Part shown: in pieces, positions 1 to 8,165 of the stretch | How the letters are laid out: each line of letters starts with the position of its first letter | How positions within the stretch are numbered: position 1 is the stretch's first letter | Assembly: GCF_900108335.1 (NCBI RefSeq) | Contig: NZ_FNVT01000001.1 | Span: 984,977 to 1,048,976 of the forward strand | Reading direction: 5' to 3' | Length of the DNA stretch: 64,000 nucleotides | Source: Nonomuraea solani | Lineage (GTDB): Bacteria > Actinomycetota > Actinomycetes > Streptosporangiales > Streptosporangiaceae | Position numbers and translations under genes: made by a program | The notes under the pieces: generated by a model | What the model saw: the letters and a program-made list of their open reading frames with translations, nothing else | Databases searched by the model: none | Told to the model about the DNA's origin: nothing

Positions 1-1
1 C

Positions 2-931
2 GCGGAGGAGCGGGCGCGGCTGCTGGTCACCATCGCCATGGAGTTGCGCGCCGACGGTGGGCGGCGGGGGGAACGGGCGGCGCGTGAGGCTGAGGAGATC
101 GCCCGGCGGCTGGGTGATCCGGGGTTGCTGGCGTATGCGCTCAACGGGCGTTATATGCAGATGTTTCATCGGGCCGGGCTCGCCGAGCGGCGGGCCGGCA
201 TCGGGGCGGAGCTGCTGGAGCTGGCCGCTGGGCGGGGCGGGCTGGTGACGTACGAGGTGCTCGGGCGTCTGATCCTCATGCAGGCGCGGGCCGCGCTCGC
301 CGACGTCGAGGCCGCCGACGCGCACGCCGCCGCGGCCGATCGGCTGGCGGAACGGTACGACCTGCCGCTGGTCGGGGTGTTCACCACCTGGTACGCGGCC
401 CTCCGGCCGGCCATGACGGGACGGGCGGACGAGGCGCGGGCCGCCTGCCGGGCGGCGGCCGTCCGGCTGACGGGCACCGGGATGCCGGGAGTGGAGGAGG
501 GGATCCTGCCGCTGGCCCTGCTCTGCATCGATCTGACCGCCGGTGAACGGCCCTCTCCGGAGCTGGGGAAGGCCGACTGGGGACCGTACGAGCCGTGGGC
601 CCGGCCGCTGGTGCTGCTCGGTGAGGGACGGCGGGAGGAGGCGCTGGCCGCCGCGCGCTCGATCCCGGAATCTCCGCGCGACCTGCTCCTCGAGGTCAGG
701 ACCTGCCTGCACACCCGGATCGCCATCGAAGAGGGTGACCGGGCCGTGCTGGAGCGTCTCTACGACGCGCTGCTGCCCGCGGAAGCGGAGATCGCCGGGG
801 CGGGCAGCGGGATGGTCACGCTCGGTCCCGTCGCGCGGTATCTCGGTGAGCTGGCCGCCGCCCTCGGACGAGAGGACGTGGCCGCACGCCACTATCGCAG
901 GGCGCGGGCGGGGCTCCGACTTCCCTCCTGA
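2..931 (+). CDS. C-terminal part of a SARP/AfsR-like (BTAD/TPR) regulator, 5' end outside window
   Basis: The reading frame is open from base 2, so the true start lies upstream and only the last ~310 residues are visible. They form an Ala/Arg/Leu-rich all-helical array in which helix pairs recur about every 35-40 residues, as in the TPR-like C-terminal half of large actinomycete SARP/AfsR or LuxR-type ATPase regulators. No DNA-binding or Walker motif is in the visible part, so the regulator call rests on resemblance to those C-terminal regions. It ends 208 bp before the xylan operon and reads in the same direction. It could equally be a stand-alone TPR protein. Confidence 0.5.
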   Translation, partial: AEERARLLVTIAMELRADGGRRGERAAREAEEIARRLGDPGLLAYALNGRYMQMFHRAGLAERRAGIGAELLELAAGRGGLVTYEVLGRLILMQARAALADVEAADAHAAAADRLAERYDLPLVGVFTTWYAALRPAMTGRADEARAACRAAAVRLTGTGMPGVEEGILPLALLCIDLTAGERPSPELGKADWGPYEPWARPLVLLGEGRREEALAAARSIPESPRDLLLEVRTCLHTRIAIEEGDRAVLERLYDALLPAEAEIAGAGSGMVTLGPVARYLGELAAALGREDVAARHYRRARAGLRLPS

Positions 932-935
932 CTTT

Positions 936-948
936 CCGAAACTTTCGG
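936..948. promoter_or_regulatory. Palindromic operator CCGAAACTTTCGG (xylan-gene type)
   Basis: This is a perfect 13-bp palindrome around a single central base. It contains the CGAA-N-TTCG core described upstream of Streptomyces xylanase and beta-xylosidase genes, where LacI-family repressors such as BxlR bind. It lies just after the stop of the preceding gene and about 92 bp upstream of the -35 box of the GH3 operon. A second GAAACTTTC copy lies downstream of that promoter, so looping repression is possible. Which protein binds here is inferred. Confidence 0.7.
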
Positions 949-1039
949 GCAACTTAATGCCGGATGGCGCCTGGGCCTGAATCGGTAATACGAACGTGAC
1001 CTGCAGGGCTTATCCGAAACCTAGCAGTTGGCACGACTC

Positions 1040-1068
1040 TTGACACGCCTCATCAAGGCCCTTATGTT
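1040..1068 (+). promoter_or_regulatory. Sigma70-type promoter of the xylan operon
   Basis: A consensus -35 TTGACA (1040-1045) is followed after exactly 17 bp by TATGTT (1063-1068). Transcription would start near 1075, about 65 bp before the chosen GH3 start at 1140, with the second operator inside the leader. Confidence 0.7.
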
Positions 1069-1093
1069 GCCGCAATATTAAACAGATTTGTAT

Positions 1094-1102
1094 GAAACTT
1101 TC
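1094..1102. promoter_or_regulatory. Second GAAACTTTC operator in the leader of the xylan operon
   Basis: This repeats the nine-base core of the operator at 936-948. It sits about 20 bp downstream of the predicted transcription start, a typical roadblock position for a LacI-family repressor. An in-frame ATG at 1092 overlaps the operator and lacks a ribosome site, which argues for translation from 1140. Confidence 0.65.
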
Positions 1103-1139
1103 GGCGTGGGACGACGCCGTCAGCGGGCGAAGGGATGGC

Positions 1140-3500
1140 ATGAGGGGCCAGGTACCAATCGACACAGGCTCGGCGTCCGGCGAGAGCGAACCCTGGCGGG
1201 ATGCCCGGTCGTCGCCTGCCGAGCGGGCCGAGGCGCTCATCCCGCTGATGACCCTCGAAGAGAAGATCGCCCAGCTCGTGGGGGTCTGGGTCGGCGCCGA
1301 CGCGTCGGGCGGCGGGGTCGCCCCGCACCAGACCGACATGGGCACCGGGCCCGAGTGGGGCGACGCCATCCGGCAGGGCCTCGGGCAGCTCACGCGGCCG
1401 TTCGGGACCGCGCCGGTCGATCCCGTCGCCGGTGCGCGGTCGCTGGCCGCGTCCCAGGCCGAGATCGTGGCGGCCAGCCGGTTCGGGATCCCGGCCCAGG
1501 TGCACGAGGAGTGCCTGACCGGGTTCGCGGCCTGGCGGGCGACCGTGTATCCGGCACCGTTGAGCTGGGGCGCCTCCTTCGACCCCGAGCTGATCGAGGA
1601 GATGGCCGGCCGGATCGGCCGGTCCATGCGCGCGGCGGGCATCCACCAGGGCCTGGCGCCGGTGGTGGACGTCACCAGGGACTACCGCTGGGGGCGTACC
1701 GAGGAGACGATCGGCGAGGACCCGTACCTGGTCGGGACGCTCGGAGCGGCGTACGTGCGCGGCCTTGAGGGCGCGGGCCTCGTCGCCACGCTGAAGCACT
1801 TCGCCGGATACTCCGCCTCGCGCGGCGGCCGCAACCTCGCCCCCGTGCCGATGGGCCGGCGGGAGCTGGCCGACGTCATCCTGCCGCCGTTCGAGATGGC
1901 GCTGCGCCTGGGCGGCGCCCGGTCGGTGATGCACTCGTACGCCGAGATCGACGGTGTTCCGGTGGCGGCCGACGAGAGCCTGCTGACCGGATTGCTGCGG
2001 GACGAATGGGGCTTCTCCGGCACTCTGGTCGCCGACTACTTCGCGGTCCGGTTCCTGGAGCGCCTGCACAAGGTGGCGGCCGACGCGGGCGAGGCGGCCG
2101 GGCTGGCGCTGCGGGCCGGGATCGACGTCGAGCTGCCGACGGTGGACACGTTCGGCGCCCCGCTCATCGAGGCGGTCAAGGCCGGCACGGTGGACGAGGT
2201 GCTGATCGACCGCGCCCTGCGCCGCGTCCTGACCCAGAAGGCCGAGCAGGGCCTGCTCGACCCGGACTGGCGGCCGCTCCCCGGCCCGGCCGAAGAGGTG
2301 CGGCTCGACGACGAAGGCAGCCAGGAGGTCGCCCTCCGGCTGGCGCGCGAGTCCATCGTGCTGCTGCGCAACATCGGCGGCATCCTGCCACTGGCCCCCG
2401 GCCGCCGGGTGGCGCTCGTGGGCCCGGTCGCCGACGACCCGATGGCGATGCTGGGCTGCTACGCCTTCCCCGCGCACGTGGGCCCGCACCCCGAGCACGG
2501 GCTCGGGCTGGACCTGCCGACGCTGCGCGAGGCGCTCGGCCGGCTGGTCCCGGACCTGGCGTACGCGCCGGGCTGCGGCATCACCGGCGACGACACCTCC
2601 GGCTTCGCGGCGGCGGTCGAGCTGGCCGCCGGGAGCGACGTGTGCGTGCTCGCCGTCGGCGACCGGGCCGGGCTGTTCGGGCGCGGCACCTCGGGCGAGG
2701 GCTGCGACGCCGCCGACCTGCGGCTGCCGGGCGTGCAGGCCGAGCTGGTCCAGGCGGTGCTCGCCACCGGCACCCCCGTGGTGCTGGTGCTGTTGGCCGG
2801 CCGCCCGTACGCGCTCGGCGACGACATGGACGCCGCCAAGGCCGTCGTGTACGGCTTCTTCCCCGGCCAGCGCGGCGGCCAGGCGCTGGCTGAGGTGCTC
2901 ACCGGCGTGGTGAACCCGTCGGGGCGCCTGCCGGTCAGCGTGCTCCGCGACGCCGCCGGCCTGCCCGCGACGTACCTGGCGCCACCGCTCGGCCGCCGTA
3001 CGGACGTGTCGTCCGTCGACCCGACGCCCGCCTACCCGTTCGGGCACGGCCTGAGCTACACCACGTTCGCGTGGGAGGACGCCCGCCTGGACGGCCCGGC
3101 CGACTGGCCGGTCGACGGCGAGGTGAGCGCCGGGATCACGGTGCGCAACACCGGGGAGCGGGCCGGCGCGGAGATCGTCCAGCTCTACCTGCACGACCCG
3201 GTCGCGCAGGTGACGCGGCCGGTGGTCAGGCTGATCGGCTACGCCCGCGTCCCGCTGGAGGCGGGGGAGTCCGCGCGCGTGACCTTCACCGTCCCGGCCG
3301 ACGTCACCTCGTTCACCGGGACGCACGGCCGGCGCGTCGTCGAGCCCGGCGACGTCGAGCTGCGGTTCGGGCGCTCCAGCGCGGAGGCGGCGGCGAGCCT
3401 GCCGCTGCGCCTGGTCGGCCCCGAGCGCGAGGTCGGACACCAGCGGCGGCTGCAGGCGCCGGCGCACATCGACCGCAACTCACCGGAGGGCCGAGGATGA
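1140..3500 (+). CDS. Glycoside hydrolase family 3, beta-xylosidase/beta-glucosidase-like
   Basis: The protein has 786 residues. The start at 1140 was chosen because GAAGGGA precedes it, while the earlier ATG at 1092 lies in an operator. Domain order is a GH3 (beta/alpha)8 barrel (~35-330), a GH3 C-terminal alpha/beta sandwich (~400-610) and a fibronectin-III-like domain (~650-770). The KHFAGY substrate loop is present. The nucleophile is Asp299 in VADYF. There is no signal peptide, so it should act inside the cell on imported oligosaccharides. As first gene of an operon with an aldouronate-type importer and GH67, it most likely removes xylose from xylo-oligosaccharides; GH3 sequence alone does not exclude glucosidase activity. 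It overlaps the next gene by four bases (ATGA). Confidence 0.88.
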   Translation: MRGQVPIDTGSASGESEPWRDARSSPAERAEALIPLMTLEEKIAQLVGVWVGADASGGGVAPHQTDMGTGPEWGDAIRQGLGQLTRPFGTAPVDPVAGARSLAASQAEIVAASRFGIPAQVHEECLTGFAAWRATVYPAPLSWGASFDPELIEEMAGRIGRSMRAAGIHQGLAPVVDVTRDYRWGRTEETIGEDPYLVGTLGAAYVRGLEGAGLVATLKHFAGYSASRGGRNLAPVPMGRRELADVILPPFEMALRLGGARSVMHSYAEIDGVPVAADESLLTGLLRDEWGFSGTLVADYFAVRFLERLHKVAADAGEAAGLALRAGIDVELPTVDTFGAPLIEAVKAGTVDEVLIDRALRRVLTQKAEQGLLDPDWRPLPGPAEEVRLDDEGSQEVALRLARESIVLLRNIGGILPLAPGRRVALVGPVADDPMAMLGCYAFPAHVGPHPEHGLGLDLPTLREALGRLVPDLAYAPGCGITGDDTSGFAAAVELAAGSDVCVLAVGDRAGLFGRGTSGEGCDAADLRLPGVQAELVQAVLATGTPVVLVLLAGRPYALGDDMDAAKAVVYGFFPGQRGGQALAEVLTGVVNPSGRLPVSVLRDAAGLPATYLAPPLGRRTDVSSVDPTPAYPFGHGLSYTTFAWEDARLDGPADWPVDGEVSAGITVRNTGERAGAEIVQLYLHDPVAQVTRPVVRLIGYARVPLEAGESARVTFTVPADVTSFTGTHGRRVVEPGDVELRFGRSSAEAAASLPLRLVGPEREVGHQRRLQAPAHIDRNSPEGRG

Positions 3501-4483
3501 CCACATCCAAGACGCTGAGCCCGGCCACGCGGGACGTACGCGAGAAGAAGCCCGGTCGCGGGCGGCGCGCGCGTCACAGCGGCGGCTCCTGGCGTAACGC
3601 GATCCGCCGCGACTGGCAGCTCTACTCGCTGGCGATCCTGCCGCTGCTGTTCTTCGCGATCTTCCGGTACGCGCCCATGATCGGCAACATCATCGCCTTC
3701 CGGAAGTTCGAGCCCGGCGGCAGCCTCTTCGGTGAAGAGTGGGTGGGCCTGCGTTACGTGAAGATGTTCCTGAACGACCCGACGTTCTGGAACGTGTTCA
3801 CCAACACGCTCGTCCTCGGGGCGCTGACCCTGCTGTTCTGCTTCCCGCTGCCGATCGTGCTGGCGCTGCTGCTCAACGAGGTGCGCAGCGTGCGGCTGAA
3901 GCGGTTCCTGCAGTCGGTGTCCTACCTGCCGCACTTCCTGTCGATGGTCATCGTGGCCGGCATCGTCATGCAGATGTTGTCGATCGACGGGCCGATCAAC
4001 CAGATGGTGAAGGCGTTCGGCGGCGAGCCGACCGCGTTCATGCAGAAGCCGGACTGGTTCCGGACGATCTTCGTCTCGTCGGAGGTCTGGCAGACCGTCG
4101 GCTGGGGCACCATCCTCTACCTGGCCGCGCTGACGACCATCAACGAGCAGCTCTACGAGGCGGCCCGGATGGACGGCGCCGGCCGCTGGCGGCAGATCTG
4201 GCACGTCACCCTGCCGGGCATCCGGCCGACGGCGATCACGCTGCTGGTGCTCAACATCGGCACGTTCATGGCCGTGGGCTTCGAGAAGGTTCTGCTGCTG
4301 TACAACCCGCTGACCTATCCGACCGCCGACGTCATCTCGACATACCTGTACCGCATGGGCGTGGAGTCCAGCAACCTGAGCTACGCCGCCGCGATCGGCC
4401 TGTTCGAGGCCCTGATCGGTGTCGTGCTGATCCTGTCGGCGAACCTGATCTCCCGTCGCACAGTAGGGACGAGCCTGTGGTAG
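3497..4483 (+). CDS. Sugar ABC importer permease, LplB/CUT1 type
   Basis: The 328-residue membrane protein has a basic N-terminal tail (~1-40), then six predicted transmembrane segments. Its EAA loop (YEAARMDGAGRWRQIWHVTLPG) contacts the ATPase. No ATPase gene lies nearby, as usual for CUT1 systems that share an MsiK-type ATPase encoded elsewhere. Together with the YtcP-like permease and LplA-like lipoprotein that follow, it matches the lplA-lplB-ytcP aldouronate transport set known from Paenibacillus xylan clusters, which also carry GH67. Import of glucuronic-acid-substituted xylo-oligosaccharides is therefore inferred. It starts inside the GH3 stop codon. Confidence 0.88.
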   Translation: MTTSKTLSPATRDVREKKPGRGRRARHSGGSWRNAIRRDWQLYSLAILPLLFFAIFRYAPMIGNIIAFRKFEPGGSLFGEEWVGLRYVKMFLNDPTFWNVFTNTLVLGALTLLFCFPLPIVLALLLNEVRSVRLKRFLQSVSYLPHFLSMVIVAGIVMQMLSIDGPINQMVKAFGGEPTAFMQKPDWFRTIFVSSEVWQTVGWGTILYLAALTTINEQLYEAARMDGAGRWRQIWHVTLPGIRPTAITLLVLNIGTFMAVGFEKVLLLYNPLTYPTADVISTYLYRMGVESSNLSYAAAIGLFEALIGVVLILSANLISRRTVGTSLW

Positions 4484-5355
4484 CGATCGCCAAGAGCCGT
4501 GGCCGCCGGGTGTTCCAGGTGGTCAACGCCGTCATCCTGACCGGCGTCGTGATCGTGACGCTCTACCCCTTCATCAACATCATCGCCCGCTCCTTCAGCC
4601 AGGAGCGCTACATCATCAGCGGGCAGGTCAACCTCATCCCGCGCGGGTTCAACCTCACGACCTACCGGATCGTGGTGTCGGACCCGATGTTCTGGACGAA
4701 CTACGGCAACACCGTCCTCTACACCGTCGTCGCCACCGCGATCTCGATGCTGCTGACGACGTGTTACGCGTACGTGCTGTCCAAGAAACACCTCAGGGGC
4801 CGTACGTTCCTGATCTGGATCGCCGTCTTCACCATGATCTTCTCCGGCGGCCTGATCCCCCAGTACGTGCTGGTCAACGGCATCGGACTGACGAACTCCA
4901 TCTGGGCCATCGTCCTGCCCAACGCCATCAGCGTCTTCAACCTCCTGGTCATGAAGGCGTTCTTCGAGGGCCTGCCGCAGGAGCTGGAGGAGGCCGCCGC
5001 CATCGACGGCCTGAACACCTACGGCATCCTGTGGAAGGTCGTGCTGCCGCTGTCGAAGGCGGTCATCGCCACGATGGTGCTGTTCTACGCGGTCTCGTTC
5101 TGGAACTCGTGGTTCACCGCGTTCCTCTACCTGAACGACACGGACCTGTTCCCGGTGACCATCTACCTGCGCAACCTCATCGCCGGAGCCACCGGCGCCG
5201 AGTCGGCGGGCGCCGTCACCTCCGAGGTGACGCAGGCCGCCGCGAACATCCAGTCAGTGACGATCATGCTCACCGTGCTGCCCATCCTCGCGGTCTACCC
5301 CTTCGTCCAGAGGTTCTTCGTCTCCGGGGTCATGCTCGGCGCGGTCAAGGGTTAG
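4477..5355 (+). CDS. Sugar ABC importer permease, YtcP/CUT1 type
   Basis: The 292-residue permease starts at a GTG that overlaps the end of the previous permease by seven bases, which suggests translational coupling. It has six predicted membrane segments and the EAA loop (EEAAAIDGLNTYGILWKVVLP). The C-terminus PFVQRFFVSGVMLGAVKG is typical of YtcP-like CUT1 permeases. It should form the heterodimeric channel with the preceding LplB-like protein for imported xylan-derived oligosaccharides. Confidence 0.88.
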   Translation: MVAIAKSRGRRVFQVVNAVILTGVVIVTLYPFINIIARSFSQERYIISGQVNLIPRGFNLTTYRIVVSDPMFWTNYGNTVLYTVVATAISMLLTTCYAYVLSKKHLRGRTFLIWIAVFTMIFSGGLIPQYVLVNGIGLTNSIWAIVLPNAISVFNLLVMKAFFEGLPQELEEAAAIDGLNTYGILWKVVLPLSKAVIATMVLFYAVSFWNSWFTAFLYLNDTDLFPVTIYLRNLIAGATGAESAGAVTSEVTQAAANIQSVTIMLTVLPILAVYPFVQRFFVSGVMLGAVKG

Positions 5356-5393
5356 TCCTCTCCCCCCCAACGCCCTCACCAGAAGGAAATCCC

Positions 5394-7028
5394 ATGCGTG
5401 AACTCTCACGACGTCAGGCGCTGCTCGGTCTGGGTGCGCTCACCCTGACGCTCGCCGGCTGCGGCGAGGACGAGGCGCCGAAGAAGGCCGCCGACGTGTC
5501 CGCGAACAAGGCGGGCGCGATGGCGAGCTACGGCGTCAACCAGCAGTTCAAGGCCACCGAGCCGGTCTCGTTCGACGCGCTCTACAACAACCACCCGTTC
5601 TACCCGCACAAGGACGACTGGCTGTTCTGGCAGGAGCTGACCAAGCGCACCAACGTGACGCTCAAGGCCGTGACGGTGCCGCTCAGCGACTACGAGAAGA
5701 AGCGCGGCCTGCTGGTGGGCTCGGGACAGGCGCCGCTCATCATCCCGAAGACCTACCACCCGGCCGAGGAGGCGTTCGTGGCCTCCGGCGCCATCCTGCC
5801 GGTCAGCGACTACCTCGACCTGATGCCGAACTTCAAGGACAAGGTCGCCAAGTGGAAGCTGGAGCCCGAGCTGGACACGCTGCGCCAGTCGGACGGCCGC
5901 TTCTACCTGCTGCCCGGCCTGCACCAGGAGATCTGGGTCGACTACTCCCTCGCGATCAGGACCGACATCCTGGAGAAGCTCAAGCTGGAGGTCCCCACGA
6001 CCTGGGACGAGCTCTACACCGTGCTCAAGGCGATGAAGGCCGAGTATCCCGACCAGTATCCGATGACCGACCGCTGGGGCGTCCCCACCCCCGGCGGCAA
6101 CCTGATCAAGATCGTCGCCCAGGCGTTCGGCAGCAAGGGCGGCTGGGAGTACCAGCACGCGACCTGGGACGCGGCCGCCGGGAAGTTCGCCTACACCGGC
6201 GCCATGCCGCAGTACAAGCAGATGATCGAATATCTGCACAAGCTGGTGAAGGAGAAGCTGCTCGACCCGGAGAGCTTCACCCAGCAGGACGACCAGGCCA
6301 AGCAGAAGTTCGTCTCCGGCAAGTCCTTCGTGATCAGCACCAACGCGCAGACGCTGATCAACGACTACCGGGCCTCGCTCACCGAGAACAACCCGGACGC
6401 CAAGATCGCCAAGATCCCGGTGCCCATGGGCCCGGTCGGCGACTTCAAGATCGGTACGCGCCTCGAGAACGGCGTCATGATCTCCAAGAAGGCGCTGGAG
6501 AACAAGAACTTCGTGGCCATGATGCAGTTCGTGGACTGGCTCTGGTACTCCGACGCGGGCGAGGAGTTCGCCAAGTGGGGCGTCGAGGGCACGACGTTCA
6601 CCAAGGAAGGCGCGAAGTACAAGCTGGCCAAGGACATCGACTTCGTCGGCCTCAACCCGGGCGTCCCCAAGCACCTGCAGAAGGACTTCGGCTTCTCCAA
6701 CGGCGTGTTCGCCTACGGCGGCACCACCGAGCTGCTCAACTCCACCTTCTCGGAGGAGGAGCTGGAGTTCCAGAAGGTGATGAACGCCAGGAAGCCGTGG
6801 CCGGTGGAGCCGCCGCACCCGTTCAACGACGAGGAGCGCGAGCAGGGCACGCTGTGGGAGACGCCGCTCAAGGACTACGTCACCCAGAACACGCTCAAGT
6901 TCATCCTCGGCGAGCGCGACATCAGCGAGTGGGACGCCTACGTCAAGGAGCTGGAGGGCAAGAACATGACCTCCTACCTGAACCTGGTCAACACCGCCTA
7001 CGAGCGGTTCAAGAAGGACCACGGCTGA
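5394..7028 (+). CDS. Extracellular sugar-binding lipoprotein, LplA type
   Basis: The 544-residue protein has AGAAGGAA just before its ATG. A lipoprotein signal with two arginines (LSRRQALLGLG) ends in LAGC, so Cys23 should be lipidated. The rest is a long family-1 solute-binding fold with many Trp/Tyr residues and a C-terminal region typical of LplA-like proteins (~500-550 residues, longer than ordinary CUT1 binding proteins). It is the ligand-binding part of the importer formed with the two permeases upstream. An acidic xylo-oligosaccharide is the likely ligand, inferred from the GH67 gene in the same operon. Confidence 0.88.
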   Translation: MRELSRRQALLGLGALTLTLAGCGEDEAPKKAADVSANKAGAMASYGVNQQFKATEPVSFDALYNNHPFYPHKDDWLFWQELTKRTNVTLKAVTVPLSDYEKKRGLLVGSGQAPLIIPKTYHPAEEAFVASGAILPVSDYLDLMPNFKDKVAKWKLEPELDTLRQSDGRFYLLPGLHQEIWVDYSLAIRTDILEKLKLEVPTTWDELYTVLKAMKAEYPDQYPMTDRWGVPTPGGNLIKIVAQAFGSKGGWEYQHATWDAAAGKFAYTGAMPQYKQMIEYLHKLVKEKLLDPESFTQQDDQAKQKFVSGKSFVISTNAQTLINDYRASLTENNPDAKIAKIPVPMGPVGDFKIGTRLENGVMISKKALENKNFVAMMQFVDWLWYSDAGEEFAKWGVEGTTFTKEGAKYKLAKDIDFVGLNPGVPKHLQKDFGFSNGVFAYGGTTELLNSTFSEEELEFQKVMNARKPWPVEPPHPFNDEEREQGTLWETPLKDYVTQNTLKFILGERDISEWDAYVKELEGKNMTSYLNLVNTAYERFKKDHG

Positions 7029-7060
7029 CCCCGTCGCGGCCCGTACCCGAAGGACGAAGA

Positions 7061-7465
7061 TGCGACGGCACCGGGCGGGTCACGGTGCTGGCGTGGGCTC
7101 CGGTGGACGTCACGGGCGGGGAGCCGGTGAGCGGGCACACCGTGCGGCTGTCGGTGCCGCTCGCCGGGGCATCGGCGTTCATGCTGCGGTCGTCGGTGAG
7201 CGAGGAGCTGGGCAACGCCTGGCGGGCCTGGTGCGAGCTGGGCCGCCCGCGCTCTCCGCGCCCGAGGGAGCTGGATATCCTCCGGGAGGCGGCCGAGCCG
7301 GTCCGCCGTCACCGCGCGCTGCCGGTCGCCGGCGGCCGGGCCGAGCTCGACCTGACGCTCGACCGGCACGAGGTGACGCTGGTCGAGCTCACGCCGGTGA
7401 CGGACGAGACCCCGCCCTGGTGGGACGACAACCGCATGCTCGGGCTTGGGGAAGGTAAGCGATGA
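7061..7465 (+). pseudogene. Remnant of a GH39 beta-xylosidase-like gene (C-terminal domain only)
   Basis: The frame from 7061 encodes a tail resembling the C-terminal beta-sandwich of GH39 beta-xylosidases: a DGTGRVTVLAW strand, then LDRHEVTLVELTPVTDETPP and WWDDNRMLGLG. The catalytic barrel of about 350 residues is missing, and the upstream gene ends at 7028. A good ribosome site (GAAGGA) and ATG at 7060 open a different frame without family resemblance. The first in-frame start is GTG at 7085, giving at most 126 residues. The stop overlaps the next start (ATGA). I read this as a deletion remnant kept for operon spacing; a stable small sandwich protein cannot be excluded. Confidence 0.65.
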
Positions 7466-8148
7466 GTGACGTGACGACCGGGCGGCGCTTCGGGACGGGA
7501 CCGCTCTCGCGGGCCGCCGCGCTGATCTACACGCTGCTGACCGTGGAGCTCCTGCTGCTGGTCACCACCCTGCCGGGGCTGGCCGGGCTGGTGCTGCTCG
7601 ATTGGCACGCCAGCAATGTGCCGCTGGCCGCGCTCTGCCTGGTCCCGCTCGGCCCCGCCCTGTCGGCCGCCGTGTACGCGCTGCGCCACCGCCGCAGGGA
7701 GCTGATCGAGCTGAAGCCCGCGGTCGCGTTCTGGCGCGGGTACAAGGCCAACGCCGCCGGCGCGCTGAAGATCTGGGTCCCGTGGCTGGCCGGGATGACC
7801 ATCATCGGGACGAACCTGGGCAACTTCGCCGCCGCGGGTGTGCCGGGCTGGTGGGCGGTGCTGCTGGTGCTGGTGGCGGCGATGGCCACGCTGTGGGTGC
7901 TCAACGCGCTGGTGATCACCTCGCTGTTCGCGTTCCGGGCGGTGGACGTGGCCCGGCTGGCCGCGTACTCGCTGGGCCGCTTTCCCGGCGCCACCCTGGC
8001 CAACGCGTGCCTGCTGATCGTGGCGGGCGGCGTCACGCTGGTCGCGTCCGAGGCCGTGCCCACCCTGCTGGCCTCCGCGCTCGCGGCGGTGCTCCTGTGG
8101 AACGCCCGCCCGATGATCGCCGAGGTCGAGCAGCGGTTCACCGCCTGA
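7462..8148 (+). CDS. DUF624 (YesL-like) membrane protein
   Basis: The 228-residue protein has five to six hydrophobic segments and the DUF624 layout: a first helix pair, an arginine-rich loop followed by a FWRGYKAN segment, then two more helix pairs. DUF624 proteins have no established activity but recur in operons for import of plant cell-wall oligosaccharides (for example YesL in rhamnogalacturonan clusters). Its place between the importer and GH67 fits that association. Start and stop codons overlap with the remnant upstream (ATGA). Confidence 0.8.
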   Translation: MSDVTTGRRFGTGPLSRAAALIYTLLTVELLLLVTTLPGLAGLVLLDWHASNVPLAALCLVPLGPALSAAVYALRHRRRELIELKPAVAFWRGYKANAAGALKIWVPWLAGMTIIGTNLGNFAAAGVPGWWAVLLVLVAAMATLWVLNALVITSLFAFRAVDVARLAAYSLGRFPGATLANACLLIVAGGVTLVASEAVPTLLASALAAVLLWNARPMIAEVEQRFTA

Positions 8149-8165
8149 TTCCCGAGGAGCCCCCT

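Noticed and set aside
1062..3467. 801-codon open frame antisense to the GH3 gene
   Set aside because: It is an Arg/Gly/His/Val-rich shadow caused by high third-position G+C; it has no family resemblance, and the GH3 frame has intact catalytic motifs.
7060..7458. ATG with good ribosome site opening a 132-codon frame
   Set aside because: The product is Gly/Arg/Ala-rich shadow sequence; the overlapping frame from 7061 has GH39 C-terminal resemblance. Kept only as evidence of decay.
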